From Neckera pumila (Eukaryota > Streptophyta > Bryopsida > Hypnales > Neckeraceae), in assembly GCA_963969595.1 (NCBI GenBank), contig OZ018410.1, forward strand, positions 43,195,413 through 43,259,412: a stretch of DNA of 64,000 nucleotides. The letters are read 5' to 3'. The notes beneath the pieces were generated by a model. It was given only the letters and a program-made list of their open reading frames with translations. It was not told where the DNA came from and made no database searches. Position 1 is the stretch's first letter. Every line of letters starts with the position of its first letter. Of this stretch, positions 1 to 11,950 are shown piece after piece. The translations under genes and the position numbers were made by a program.

Positions 1-2779
1 CGGTAAGGGCTACGTACTGCCCTACAACAACGTCATTCTCTGGATTGAATGGAGGAAACGGATCTTCCTCTGCATCTTGTCGTAGCTCTGGTATAACTTC
101 ATTCCTTTTGCCTTGAATCCTCCCTCCAGTCACTCTTTGTGATGTTGTTTGTACAGGTCTATCTCTGCGGGGTCCGAAATACCCCCTCCTTTCAGGATTT
201 GGCATTGTCGCCATAATCCTGTCAACGGCTGCACTCTCCGTTCTATTTCCATCTTCATCAGCAACTGCACTTGAATTTGTACCTCCTTCCACGTCAGGAA
301 CAATTCCATCATCCCTGTTTTGGTTCAAGACATCGCTGGGCCAGAATGGTAAATCACGTACACCTTCTCTATTTCGTTGTGGAAATTCTTCCAAATAATC
401 CTTGAATTCTTCTATTTCGTCCACCACTTCCATGTTCCTGATCGGATTGTAACCTCTCTCTATCATCTTCTTCTTGTATGCAATGAATTCATCTAATGCT
501 TTCAATTCCCTCTGATCGGCTGCAAACAACTCCGCAAGGTCTAGTTTCTCTGCTACGCTTGGTAGTGAATTTAGACACAAATGTCCTCTCGCTGGGCCCC
601 ACTCATTTGTGCAAAAATGCTTGTGTTGCACACGGACCAACCCATTCTCTACGTAAAACCTCATATGGTGTGGAAAAGTAATGCCCGTCAGTGATTCCCC
701 TCCTCGTAGCAAATGAGGTGTGATAAATGCCTTCCAATCGCGAACGTGCTCAAGTTTCTGAGCACTCACAAAAGCCTCTGTGTATGACGTTCCCTTCTCC
801 ACAAGTTGCAACATCTCTGTCAAAGTGTCTATGTCTCTCCTCTTTAGTACGTTTGAAATCACACTGAATCTCTAATCAATGTCCTCATGTGTGTGGCCCA
901 CTATCAAAAAACAAAGATGCACTTCCTTGAAGAAACCAAGCCCAACTAGTGCAGCGCACATGGCAAACATGTAAGCATTCTTGTTCTCCCTTGTGGTGTT
1001 ATCTGCTTGAATCCTCAACATCGGTGGCAATGACCCCTTCCTTTGCTTCACGTCGCATATGACGTTCATCACCGACGTTACAACTTGATTGCTATCATGC
1101 TTGTGGTGAACATCTACCCACATGTCTGCATACAGGCCGATACCATGTACAAGTACACCACATAAATGAGTCTTCACAAAACGAGATTCGATGTTCTTCA
1201 TAGTCTGCCTCATCTTTGGTATCATGGTCGTATTTTAATCCATACCGTCCACAATCAAACACATGAAAAAGTCCGGAGTGATCATTGCGGACCTCTTAAA
1301 CAACCAATAATCTCGCCTCTCTTCCATTTGATATCGAATGTGCAGCACGTACAACTCTTTTATCTTCACCTTTGCTATTGCATTTGTCGTGGACTCCATC
1401 CCACACTTGTACTTCCAACAATGATAGCACTTTGAGAATCTGGAGAACGGTGGGATCTGCACATGTGGAAACTCCTTCCGCCAAAGTCGACGAAACGAGG
1501 TCATCGACAACTCTGACCCGTCCACCAGTTTCTTCACTTTTTCATTCACATACCGAAAAACATCCAACTTCGTCGTATTCATTGGCAACAGAATCAGTGG
1601 TAACACTGCATTGTCCATTTTCCGGCAAACCGATCAATGAGGTTGCTGACACCCTGCTTCATTCACAAAAACGTTGAGGCTTTCCCTAGTTGCAGACATT
1701 TTTGCACGTTCCCTCCGGTGACACGTGTTTCCATGAACGGCTGCCACTCTGCCGTACACAGCATGTGCTGTCTTCAATTGCTTCAAACGCCTCTGAGAAT
1801 AACCCAACGCCTCGGCGTAGCATGCATTGCACACGACTCTGCCATCTAATTTTGTCACGTATTTGTCTCTTGTCAAACCCTCTGTGCGAGTGTAGAAGGC
1901 ATTCAACATTTGCATTATCCAAGTAGACCGCACTTCGTACTTCTGTCCCCATGCCATATATTGTTGATCCAAAACATATTTTGCATCTACATCACGCAAA
2001 CAATTGCGTTTACATGCTCCTCTGTCCTTTGCACGCAAAACACTTTCCAAAGTAACTTTCTGATTAGTTGATTCCCCCCTCTCTCTTGGATTTCTCTCCT
2101 TTGCCCTCCAATTTGCCATTGAATACCTCCTCCTGGGTGTACGCTCAGGTTTTCCTTCTACTCTTGTAAAATCAGCAGTGTTCGCTTCAGAGCTTTGCGT
2201 TACAGGAGAACTTCCTTCAGGTGTGCTTCTCGCACCTTGACTTGGTGGTGTGAACTCGGAAGTGTTAGGACTGTCTTCCACGTCATGAAAATCAAACTCT
2301 GGTGTTGAGACAGGAGAAAAACAGAAATTATACCCCTCCCTCAAAGTTGTTGTGGTTGTTCTCACTTCTGAGGGAAGTGCACAACGAACTGAAGTACGAC
2401 ACCATCGTATAACCTTATCTACACAATCTCCCATAGTCTCCCCTACCAACTCACCAACCCATTCTGCTTCGTGTATAGCATGTGTAACACGAACCGCAAT
2501 TTCGAAAGGACGTAATTTTTCTTGGTGAAGTTCATCACCGCATGTAACACTCATATCCAGCACGCCAACTCCCACAACACGACCATCGTCCCCAAGAAGT
2601 TGAACCATACCATTGGTAGCTTGGGGTACTCCACCAATAGGTACACGATGTTCTTCTTGAAAAAGTCTTCCCCGTACCACACGCGCCAATCTTTCCCCAA
2701 CGCTCCTTCGCTCTGTTGCAACTATTGTTGTGCCTACGCCATTGAATACCACTGGACTTCCAAATGCTTCCGCAGCCAT
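1..2779 (-). pseudogene. DUF7869 transposase-like gene, single frame with three stops, continues past the left edge
   Basis: Reading the minus strand from the ATG at 2779 gives one frame to base 1, about 926 codons, interrupted only by stops at 1632-1634, 1232-1234 and 872-874. A stop codon lies just upstream of the ATG, which supports that start. The N-terminal 200 residues are low in complexity. Then come a basic stretch, a CxxC-type patch (VCNACYAEALGYSQRRLKQL), a second Cys patch (KCYHCWKYKC) and the family hallmarks LIVDGMD, IQADNTTRENKN and VGHTHEDID. These match plant and oomycete proteins carrying DUF7869, an RNase H-like, transposase-related domain; Asp in DGMD, ADN and HEDID are candidate catalytic residues. 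The third stop falls where family members have Gln (HEDIDQRFS). The tail, ending VVVGQYVAL at the window edge, is acidic and then BAH-like. Mobile-element ancestry is inferred. The gene is either a recent pseudogene or read through by an unknown mechanism. Confidence 0.8.
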
Positions 2780-3225
2780 TTTCTGCTGTCACAGGTGCAT
2801 AATAGTCACCTACTTTGTACGTAATTCCATAATTTCTATATGTTCCTGAACCATTGCCCTCGTTCTAATCCATTCAAATAGTAATTACTAAATAAAATTT
2901 CCTTCCATTTCCTAAGAACTACTGAAATTCCAGAAGCTTGACTAATCCAAATGTACCTATAGTTAACATTATAAAATTGTCCACCATTGTTGTGTTCTTA
3001 TTCCCTTCCTTCGCTTCAAGATAATAGTGCAACTATATTAGTCAGTTCAATTTCAACAATAAATTGCATGCTGCAACGAGAACTTCCAAAGCATAAATCC
3101 CGGTCACAGAACTAAATTCAAACTTCTCTTTTTCCAACTTCACAAAACACAAACACCGTTTACGCAGAGGAGTACTTTAATTTCTGACTGCTCACCTGGG
3201 ATATTTCTCCAAGTTGACAGGCCAA

Positions 3226-3636
3226 GGTTGAAATAACTTGGCATGTCAATTTGGAAAGGCCCCTCGGAATGCTGATTTTTTCTCTAATATATGTATATAT
3301 ATTTTTTAGATTCAAACAACTTTACACCATTTGTAGTTGAAAGACGGAATTTGATATCAAAAATCCCAATGCTATCTCTGTACTAGTAACCTCACTGAAT
3401 CTGTTGCAATCTATCTTCTTTTTGAAAACTAGTGAACATTGCATTTAGAAATGAATCATACATGTAATCTTTTTAAATAAAATACTTCGATTGTCCTCAA
3501 AACAAGATTGTCCAAAACTTTCTCATCACTAATTCAAATAAAATGAATCAAGTCTTTTCATGTAAACAATAATATTTTCTATGAAAGCGTCCAAGAGGGC
3601 CTCCCCAATTTGACATGTCAAGTTATTTCAATCTTT
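3226..3636. mobile_element. MITE-like element with about 44-bp imperfect inverted ends
   Basis: The block at 3226-3270 (core TTGAAATAACTTGGCATGTC) reappears inverted at 3592-3636 (core GACATGTCAAGTTATTTCAA). Over about 44 bp roughly 37 positions match by eye. The interior of about 320 bp is AT-rich with no coding sequence. Target duplications are not clear, so the family is unassigned. Confidence 0.55.
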
Positions 3637-4590
3637 ACTACAATTTCATTAATTTATTAATTTTTTAGGGGGCAAAGAACTCTATTGATGCTTTAGAGTG
3701 GCATTAGTTTTGCAACCTAGCAACAATAGAAATAAGAATCATATTCACAAAAAGCTAATGTAGTTTGCATTCCTTTTGAAAATAGAAAAAAACACCACAC
3801 TAATGAAGGTAGTATCAACCTACCCACAAACCATTTTGATCCTCAAGGATATATTGCAAATTTATGGATTCTAAATGAGAAAGGATTATACGGATGGTTT
3901 CCATGATAATTAACCAAGTCCCCTCAATCATGGTGAAAATGAAACTTTAGGATTTTCCAAGGTTTGAGGAATAATAAAAACAATTCATCCAATTGCTTTT
4001 CTGTCTGCACCCCATATGATAAACTACACAATACCTTAAAAATTTGAACTTCACAACAAATGAACTTGTATTTCTTTTTCCTAGCAATCATACATTATAT
4101 TAAAAACATGCCCCTTTATGGAGGTAGTCTTCTCTAACATTGACCGTCCTCTATAAGTGATCTTCAAATATATCATAAGTTAAATTATGTTCCTTCGATG
4201 TACAAGGACTGAAAATTTCCTATGGAAACGCTTTCACAAACCAACTAGTATGTACTTCAACAAACTATAACTAATGCCACAAATGGATTTACATGCCAAT
4301 TTTATGAAAATTTATTGAAAGTTGTTTCAAAAGATTCAACTTTTTTGAAAAGGCAATAAGGTTTTAAATGACCGCTCTCACCTTGTTAATTTAAATTCTT
4401 TACAGTATGGAGTTTTGAAGTTCAAATATTCATGCTCAAAAATTGAATTGAAACAATTAGAAAAAAATAATAATTTTCGTCTTTAAAGAATATAATCAAT
4501 ATATAGGTATAAAATACAAGGGAAAGTAAACGGAATTGGAGTATGTCAATCCTAAATAAAAAATTAATGTAGCAATGTGTCCTATGGGAG

Positions 4591-5179
4591 CTAACCCCTA
4601 AAGTCCCAAGGCCATTTTTTTGTCAAAAATCACTCGAAATTGCTACTTTTGTTGATTTCATCCAAGAAATAAAAAAATTGTATTTTTTTAAGAACCTAAT
4701 TGTAAGATCTTCAACTACGCTTTTCTCAAAATCTGTAGTCAGAATTTTTTGATGTTTGACTGTGTGGATTGAAAGATATTAGCATTCACAGTGGAAAAAA
4801 AGTTTTTTTCCAAGAAAATGCTTTTATTGCCCGCAAAACAGTGAACTATATAACTTTCACATCACTATTCCAAATGGAATGAATCAAAGCTTCCCTTTCA
4901 AACCAAAATATAATCTATTAGAAAAAAACTATGAAGAAATTTATTTCAATTTTTTCTGGATTTTCTGGGCTGGCCGATCTCTCCAATTTTGAGGTTACTG
5001 TAGCATAACTTTCGCTGCCGGCCATCAATTGAAATAAAATTACATTCCCAGGAAGCTAATGAGTTCTTCTATATTATGGAAAAGTTTAAAAAAGTTTCAT
5101 CGAAAATTGAGCTTATAGGTACCTGCCCAAAATCCATTATGTCCCTCGTACGGACAATCAAGGACTTTAGGGATTGAAT
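4591..5179. mobile_element. Degenerate TTAA-type inverted-repeat element
   Basis: The left end reads CTAACCCCTAAAGTCCCAAG. The right end, read in reverse complement, is TTCAATCCCTAAAGTCCTTG. Both are one or two changes away from TTAA followed by CCCCTAAAG. The span of about 590 bp is close to the 575 bp of the intact relative at 25391. The interior is non-coding. It is most likely an old non-autonomous member of the same family. Confidence 0.5.
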
Positions 5180-6308
5180 TTAGATATTGCATACAATATT
5201 TATTTAGAATACTCTTATGAAATATCCCCCACCTACTTTATTAATGCTTTAAAAAATGATAATTACATAATATGAATATAATGCTCTTTCATATCTTTGA
5301 ATATATTGCTCTTTAATATAAATGAATAATGCTCTTTCATATAATGAATATAATGTTGTTTAATATGTTTCTTATATAAAATGCAACATCAAAAACAATG
5401 CCCCATAGTTGTTCACTGCATGGACAGTAGGGTAAAAATAATTAATAAATTCTCTCAAAACATGATCTTTAGTCCCTTCTCATGGAACTTTACCATTGGA
5501 ATGAAATTTACGGATCAGATTCCCATCTTCATTTACTATTTATCGGCATAATTTAAGCTTGTATATGTATACAACTTCAATTGAGAATGTTATTGATACA
5601 TAACATACATAGAATTGTAGCATCAAATAATTAATAATTTTTAAAATTTGGATTCAACAACCGTAAAAATAATATTATTCTACAAGATTTTTGTTTCCAT
5701 TAAAACATATTAATTTTCAATTATATACTAATCTAAAATATTAACTTCCATTTCCATCAATACATTTCTTCAAGTGGCTTAAATTAATATTAAGAACCAA
5801 AACTTGGAAAAAAATGCACTTAAGACATTTTGATTAAATTGACATAAGAAATAGAGGATTGATGGATTCAAAACTTATTTGGTTTACATACAATTTTGTA
5901 CTGAAATCAAACCATCTCAATGTAGGAAAATATAAAGACTACAGAAATCTAATATAAAGAGAGGACAATCATGTAATTGCATGTTGCACTTGAAGTCTCT
6001 CCGATATGTCTGGATGAATTTTCATGAATAATTTGTAATTAATATGATTTTTCCAAAGAAAATTTCTAAAAAATTTGTATACAATTCTTTTCCATCTAAG
6101 AAGGTAAAAAAAAACTAAATTAAATATAGACATATAACAAAGAAAATAATAAATTGCACATTTTATAAATGTATAGTTTAATGTAGAAATCTAATGCAGT
6201 TGTATGAAGTCTACAAAATAAAATGCCTTTGAAGTATTAAATTTAAAACTAGTGTGCCCTATATCGTTGCCACAGTCAAAACAAAAGTGAAAGTAATTTT
6301 CTAATTTT

Positions 6309-7239
6309 TTAACCCCTGAAGGACCAAACGGCGTTTCTTCGCAACATAGATATTTTTGGCAGTTCAGTAAGAATGGAAATTTTATTCATATTCTTTGGAA
6401 ATTTCACACAATATGTGCCGAAAAATAACTTTAAGGCCCAAAAATTTTCAGAACTTCTGATGACATGGTTAAAAAGTTATTGGATGATATGTTTATATCA
6501 GTAGTTGGCGGACAGCTCAAAATTTTTTTGGAAAAATCACTTTTAAAAAAAATTCAAACTTGAAATTGCTTCTCTACATTTATATATACATGTAAAGCTT
6601 TGAATTATTCCATTTTGATTTATGAGATGAAAATTATGAGGTGTTCTACTTTGCAGGCAGTCATGCATTCCCTATTCTAAAATGAACTTTGGAGTCCTTT
6701 ATTTAACTCAATTTCCAGTATTTTTTGAAAAAAATAAAAGCATAGAATGTATATTTTTTATTGCAACATTACAACCGTTGGGATTGACATTTTTTAATTC
6801 CATAAATAAATTCTTAACAATTTGGTATTTTAAATCATTCTCTACTTTTTTTTAAAACCTCTTTTTTCCTATATGTTGTAAATTCCAAATGATTTGAATT
6901 TTTGGGAGCATGTAGCCAAATTGTTTTAAGGAATGAATCCAAAGAGTAACCACGATACTGGACTTTTTTCCATTTAAAGATGACCTTGTAAAGTGCAGCT
7001 GCCCAATTTTTTGCAGGACCAAAACAAAGGTTCCAGTTGAATCAAATGCTATTACCTTGCAATCTACATGGTGGAAAATTCTGAATTTCTTTCTACATAT
7101 TTTCAAACAAATTTACTACAAAATCCTATGATTACATGTCTCCAAAAATGCTTTTTTACTGAAAGTTGATACTTGCACTAGAAATGGCATTTTCCGAGTG
7201 TCTTTGGTGAAAACATAGTCTTCGACCTTTAGGGGTTAT
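6309..7239. mobile_element. TTAA-type inverted-repeat element, about 930 bp
   Basis: The left end is TTAACCCCTGAAGGACC at 6309. The right end at 7223-7239, read inverted, is TAACCCCTAAAGGTCG, with one base changed in the expected TTAA. The interior carries no supported gene. The terminal motif and TTAA boundary match the elements at 25391 and 49460. Confidence 0.55.
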
Positions 7240-7732
7240 TTCAAAAATTAACTTCAAAATTTCAAAAATGTATACATTGTAAGTTTAAATGCCACAAAAT
7301 TAAGCCCATGCACCACTTGTTTTGCAAGGCTCTCCGGCAGTATGAAGGATGCGGTCTGGGGACACAGTATCCGGAAGATCTCAATAAAAGGTAATTCACC
7401 ATAAATCGCTTCAGTATGGTGTTTCATTATTACATTGAAAAAAAGATTTTGGTGTCCCATTGGTAGTGAAAAGGGAATTTTAGGATGCATTAGTTGGATA
7501 CTAGGTGAATAAACTACAAATTCCTAAACTACAAATTCCTAAAGCGATGAGAAAAAGTACATCCCAAAACAATCAAAGAGTCATATGGATAGTGGGATTA
7601 CATTTTATACAAGAGTATTCACTGTTTGATTTAGGAATCGTGCGATTTAGGTTTAGTTACCTTTATAGACAAACAGACAAATAACCCAAAAAAAAAAAAA
7701 GCAAAAGCAAAAACAAACAAACGTGTAGTCAG

Positions 7733-7885
7733 TTCCCGTTGCGAAATTGAAAAGCTCCCAATCCGACCTGATCATTTCCCCCAGCCCCTCAAGTAGCCGT
7801 TGTTCTTCATCAATGCTGCTTGGACCTAGGTTTTGCAAAACACCGTGGATTTGGACGCTCTCTTCGGACGGAGTCTACTGGTTAT
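7733..7885 (-). pseudogene. Possible orphan exon or pseudo-exon, unrecognised
   Basis: The minus strand is open for about 50 codons, with soluble-protein-like composition: VLQNLGPSSIDEEQRLLEGL, followed by GEMIRSDWELFNF. It is bounded upstream by an in-frame stop and runs into an A/C-rich low-complexity tract at 7685-7725. No start codon or convincing splice partner was found and I do not recognise the family. It could be a remnant exon at the edge of the gene-like block to its right, or chance. Confidence 0.25.
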
Positions 7886-8367
7886 TTCGAGGTAGCAGTT
7901 CGATTCGAGCAAATTCAAGTGGGCTTTTCGGTAGAGAGAACGTTGTAGTCAGAGAACAATGCTGATGATTTCAGGGTTCTTTCAGATTTCGGTGTCTACA
8001 AGCGATTTCATGTGCTACCCTGTGTCTATTGCTGCATTTCGGATTCTCTTACAGTTTCAGTAAAAGTCGTGTTGAAATCAATACAGTTGATAGGATGATA
8101 CACTAGCTTCACTTACAGTCTTATTCTTCACAATCCACTGCCAAACCACAGTTTCCATTCACGTTTTGTTCCAAACCCTAGCTCGTTCGGTTCTGCTTTA
8201 ACGGACAGTAGCGTGGGCGAGGATCTAGGCGGTACAACGACAGAGTTGTAGCTCCTTGTTTTACAGACATACAAGGATTCCAGTGATTCTCCGTCACCTC
8301 TCCTCACTGCGGATGCGGGTTACTTGTTTCGTACCCGGTACGAAGAAACTCAAACTTGATTAACAAA

Positions 8368-8431
8368 GTGAACAGTGTTTGCAGTCAGACCCTCCGCAAG
8401 CGCGGAGGGTCTGACTGCAAACACTGTTCAC
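8368..8431. repeat. Perfect 64-nt hairpin with 30-bp arms
   Basis: Left arm 8368-8397 (starts GTGAACAGTGTTTGCAGTCA) and right arm 8402-8431 (ends TGCAAACACTGTTCAC) are exact reverse complements around a 4-nt loop, AAGC. The lower stem is GC-rich (GACCCTCCGC). Perfect pairing over 30 bp means either a recent origin or selection on the fold. A diverged copy lies 96 bp downstream. Confidence 0.9.
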
Positions 8432-8463
8432 TGGCTACTTGCGGTGAGAACAGGAACGTGCAC

Positions 8464-8527
8464 ATGAATAGTGTCTGCAGTCAGACCCCCCGCACTTGGG
8501 GAGGGTCTGACTGATAATACTGTTCAT
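8464..8527. repeat. Second, diverged copy of the 64-nt hairpin
   Basis: This is the same length as the hairpin at 8368 and offset by 96 bp. It shares the inner stem core CAGTCAGACCC with GGGTCTGACTG. About 20 of the outer 25 stem positions pair, and several mismatches would be G-U in RNA. The sequence after each hairpin is also similar (TGGCTACTTGCGGTGAGAA and TGGCAAGTTCCGATGAGAA), so the whole unit was duplicated. Confidence 0.8.
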
Positions 8528-8689
8528 TGGCAAGTTCCGATGAGAATTCAAGGTTTCCCCTCCACACACGAGAGCTTGGCTACACCTACCTGAAAGTTAG
8601 TAGCAGTGACGTTGCGGCGTTTTTCTTGGTGCTTTTCGAAAAGTTGGGGTGGGGTGGGGAATTTACCTGAGATTTCAGCTACCGTCTCT

Positions 8690-8768
8690 TCCGTCGCTCC
8701 TCTCTTCCGCTGCGCCTTTCTTCCGCCGCGCCTCTCTTCCGCCGCGCCTCTCTTCCGCCGCTCTTATC
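8690..8768 (+). repeat. Pyrimidine-rich tandem repeat, about 16-bp unit
   Basis: Four to five imperfect copies of CTCTTCCGCCGCGCCT lie in tandem. This explains the apparent 106-codon Ser/Pro/Arg-rich frame here, which I do not accept as a gene. CT-rich repeats of this type are common in plant 5' leaders. Confidence 0.7.
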
Positions 8769-11700
8769 TTATCTCGCCAAAGTGTCCGCCGTTTTTCTCC
8801 TCTACCTCTCCTCTCCTCTGTCTGGAGCTGTCGCCGCTTGCTCTCTGCAAATTTAGCAATTGCACAAGAAAATTAGTTTTGCATACAGAGTGTGATCGAG
8901 AGCTTGGGAGTGTTGGAAGGAAGTAAAGCTCACCAGGTGCCTGGGCTAGTTCACTTTTATCGTTTGCTTGTGCACCAACAGTAGTCACGGCAATTCAGAG
9001 TCTCACTTTCTATTTTTCTTTTCACGGAGGTGAAGAATCTGTATCTCCGTGTTTGTGTCGGCCTCTCCCATTTCTGCACTAGGATTGCATGTTTATGGCG
9101 ATGGGTGTGAGCTGGTCTGTGCGTGCATAGGATAGGGCAGGAGAAAAAACACAAGGAATTCTGGTTAAACTAGGAGCCTGCTCTTGACATTGGAAAGGTA
9201 GACTTCAGGTATGGCATCTTCCACAGTTAGGGTTCAGGTTATTTCGCTGTCTTGGAGGGAAGTCTTAATTTAGCAAACTTATCATTAATCTTTGCTTAAC
9301 TAGGAAAGATCATCAAAGACTTAGTATCATTGTCTTTAGTGAAAGCACACTCTTTCGAGAACCATTAATTAGATAGGATCAGAAGAGAAGCTTTGGCTTC
9401 ATTCACGAAGAAGTCTCTCTTATGATTATAATGATTGCTGGAGGCTTTGTCAGAAAGATTTCTGTGGGATCTGTAACTACAAGGAGACCTCTCAATGAAT
9501 GAGGTCGAACATTTTCATGTCATACTGTCTGAAAATTCCTGAAACTGTCAATGTACTACCCTGTGTAGTCTGATTCATTTGAAAGCATCCGAAGGAACGT
9601 ACCCAAGAGCCTGGGTGCTTAAATCCAATATAGTCACAATCTACAGCGAACAGGTTTGGGAACCTACGTATGAAGCAAATAGTGTGTGATTGCCTGCAGG
9701 TCTGCCATAGAGAAGATGCTGATTGAAAACGAGGGCTCTTTTTTATTTATATCCGTAGTTCCAAAGTTGCCCATCTTTTTCCATCGCACTCTGTCCTACG
9801 TGTTTCATGGACTGTCCTCTGTTTCTTTCTCTCACCAACTGACGACCAAGTCGTGGTGCTTGGGAACTTTGTGAAGGCGGGTCAAGCTTACGGCTCTGAC
9901 CCCGAGTTCCAGACCAACTGGACTATGTAAGAACCTCAGAGAGTTCTCCAGTATTTGATTTACAAAAATTCAAATGCAACTTTAGGAGCATTTGAGTATT
10001 CCCACCGTTTCCCTAAGAACATTTGATGGACTTGGGGTGATGATAAATTTTTATTAGCAATGTAGCGACTCTTTTTTGGGTTTAGGGTTTTGTTAGTGCA
10101 TAGGAGATCTGTGTTGGTAGTGCAAGTGGTTAAGGGAAAGCTCCTGAAAGAGTTTATTTATATGTGATAGTTTGTGATTGAGCTCCATTGTGGACTTTGC
10201 TATGTTTAGTGAGCCTGTATACAAGGTCCTTGTCCCAATCAACGTTGTCTTCATTTGCTTGCTCATTAGCTGCTCGAATTCGGTTAATAGCTTTCTCGCA
10301 ACTTCACGCTTGCTTGGTTCTTGAAATCTTTTCTTATTTTGCAGGACTGTCCCAAAGCCACATGGTCAATTCTGGCGAACTACCTGACAATTTGTTTTGC
10401 GGCAAGGCTATGGATTGAGGGCGACCTCATTTTTTGTTGGTAGCCCAGTTGCCGCCTTGGGAAGCACTGTTGCTATTATCAGTCTTAGGCAAGAAGCTTG
10501 CGACTCATTTTTGTGGGTGCAATTTTGGAGAGTACTTGCCCAAAATTCTGACATCACGTACCTTTTGTGCAGGGCTTTCAGCATGGACAGCATGTTTGTG
10601 GGCAAATCTGAAGCGTAGGTATGCGAAGTTAATGATACATTGCTGTTTGAGGAATTTCCAGATTCGTGTGAGAACGCTCTCTGTGCACTGGATAGAACAA
10701 TCCATTTAAAGGTACAATAAGTTCTTCATGATGTTTTTGTTTTGCATGGTGAGTATTACATTCTTTGTAGCCATAAACTGAAGGCAAAGCCTATGATACA
10801 GCAGTGAAATTTTTGGTCTACCTGGTCCCGTAGAATCTTTCTCCTGTCATCAAGATTGCATGCCTTCATTACTTTTGAATTTTTCTTCATCTTTAAAGTT
10901 ATCGCTTGCACTGCCGCAGTCAGGAATTCGTGCGATTGCCTTTTTCTGTTGGCCTCAGTCGCCTTGAGCTTGTTCCTGACTGTTGAGTACTGTGTCATTG
11001 GAGATTGGTAGGAGAGAGACTGATCGTAAGTGATTCCTCAAGACTGATCCGAGAGTTTCAGCAGGAGTGATCTGTGATTTTCGAGGAGTGATCTGTGATT
11101 TTTGAATCGGAAAGTTAGTTGGAGTCTTCCGTTTCTGTCCTGACCTTGGAGATAATCGTCTGCACAGGCAACCGGCAGAGAGATGCTGAGTCTCAGATTG
11201 ACCAAGCAATTCAGTCCTTCATTATTGTCAATTACAAATTTCATATTTTGTGGGCACGATCATAGTAGAGAAAGTCAGGAATCACGTGTGACATGCATGC
11301 TTTACTTTGCTCTTTAATGACGAAATTGTGAGAGAAAAGGTTGTGACAGAGTTCGTATTTCTAGTTCTTTCAAATTTCACACTTGTGCATTCCATACCAC
11401 CCACCGTCCTGGAATGAGCAGAACGCCACGGAAGTCAGCAATGAGCAGATGATCACGTGACTTTGCCCAGCTGCCCGAACGTTGGAAAACCATCTTTTAA
11501 CTTATGACTCATAGTTCTAGCAATACTTGAATTCTTAGAGTTTATGTTCTGCTTTGGTCCCTTATGTTGCTGTTTTGATGTGTTTCTCTCTTAAATCTAT
11601 TGTGAGTGGAAGCTGCAAGTCACTGCGAGAGGACTGAGCGTTGGATCAGGGAGGAGTGTGCTGTTGAGGATTATTGCCGAGAGTTTTTTGTAGGCCATGG

Positions 11701-11950
11701 GATCGGATTCTATAATACAAGATATTGGTTGAGACTGTATGCGAGCCAAGAACGGTAATTTTGGTGGTATCAGTTCCTGTGGAAATTGGAGACTATTAAT
11801 GCTTTTGGAGACTGAATGCTTTTGTGAACTTGCAATTTATGAACCAGCTGCGGGTGATTGTCTCTGATAACTTGGAATTGTTCTTCTTTGGTTGATGACT
11901 GAGTGAGTAGAGGGATTTTTCATTGGGAGTGTGATTCTTCTTTCATAATC

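Larger units (their letters stand above)
2780..7730. other. AT-rich intergenic DNA with inverted-repeat elements
   Basis: No coding region is supported here; the short open frames are AT-rich and match nothing I recognise. The stretch includes poly-A/T runs, a copy-rich AATATAATG segment near 5270-5370 and three inverted-repeat elements listed separately. Near 7505-7545 a 15-bp phrase (ACTACAAATTCCTAA) is duplicated in tandem. Confidence 0.6.
7886..11950. other. Higher-GC gene-like block without a supported CDS
   Basis: Base composition rises to that of the window's real genes, and phrases typical of plant 5' leaders appear (CCAAACCCTAGCTC at 8173; CT-rich repeats at 8690-8765). All longer frames are low-complexity or broken. 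Short stretches look once-coding, such as LGNFVKAGQAYGSDPEFQTN near 9858-9920 and a Trp/Leu-rich run near 10346-10435, but each soon meets stops. A non-coding transcript with hairpins, a decayed gene, or the untranslated exons of a gene whose CDS lies elsewhere are all possible. Confidence 0.4.

Noticed and set aside
8606..8926. Plus-strand frame of 106 codons
   Set aside because: It is made largely of the CTCTTCCGCCGCGCCT tandem repeat and has no conserved motif.
9858..9930. Short run LGNFVKAGQAYGSDPEFQTN as a possible exon
   Set aside because: It is protein-like but only about 25 codons long before a stop, with no neighbouring exon in phase.
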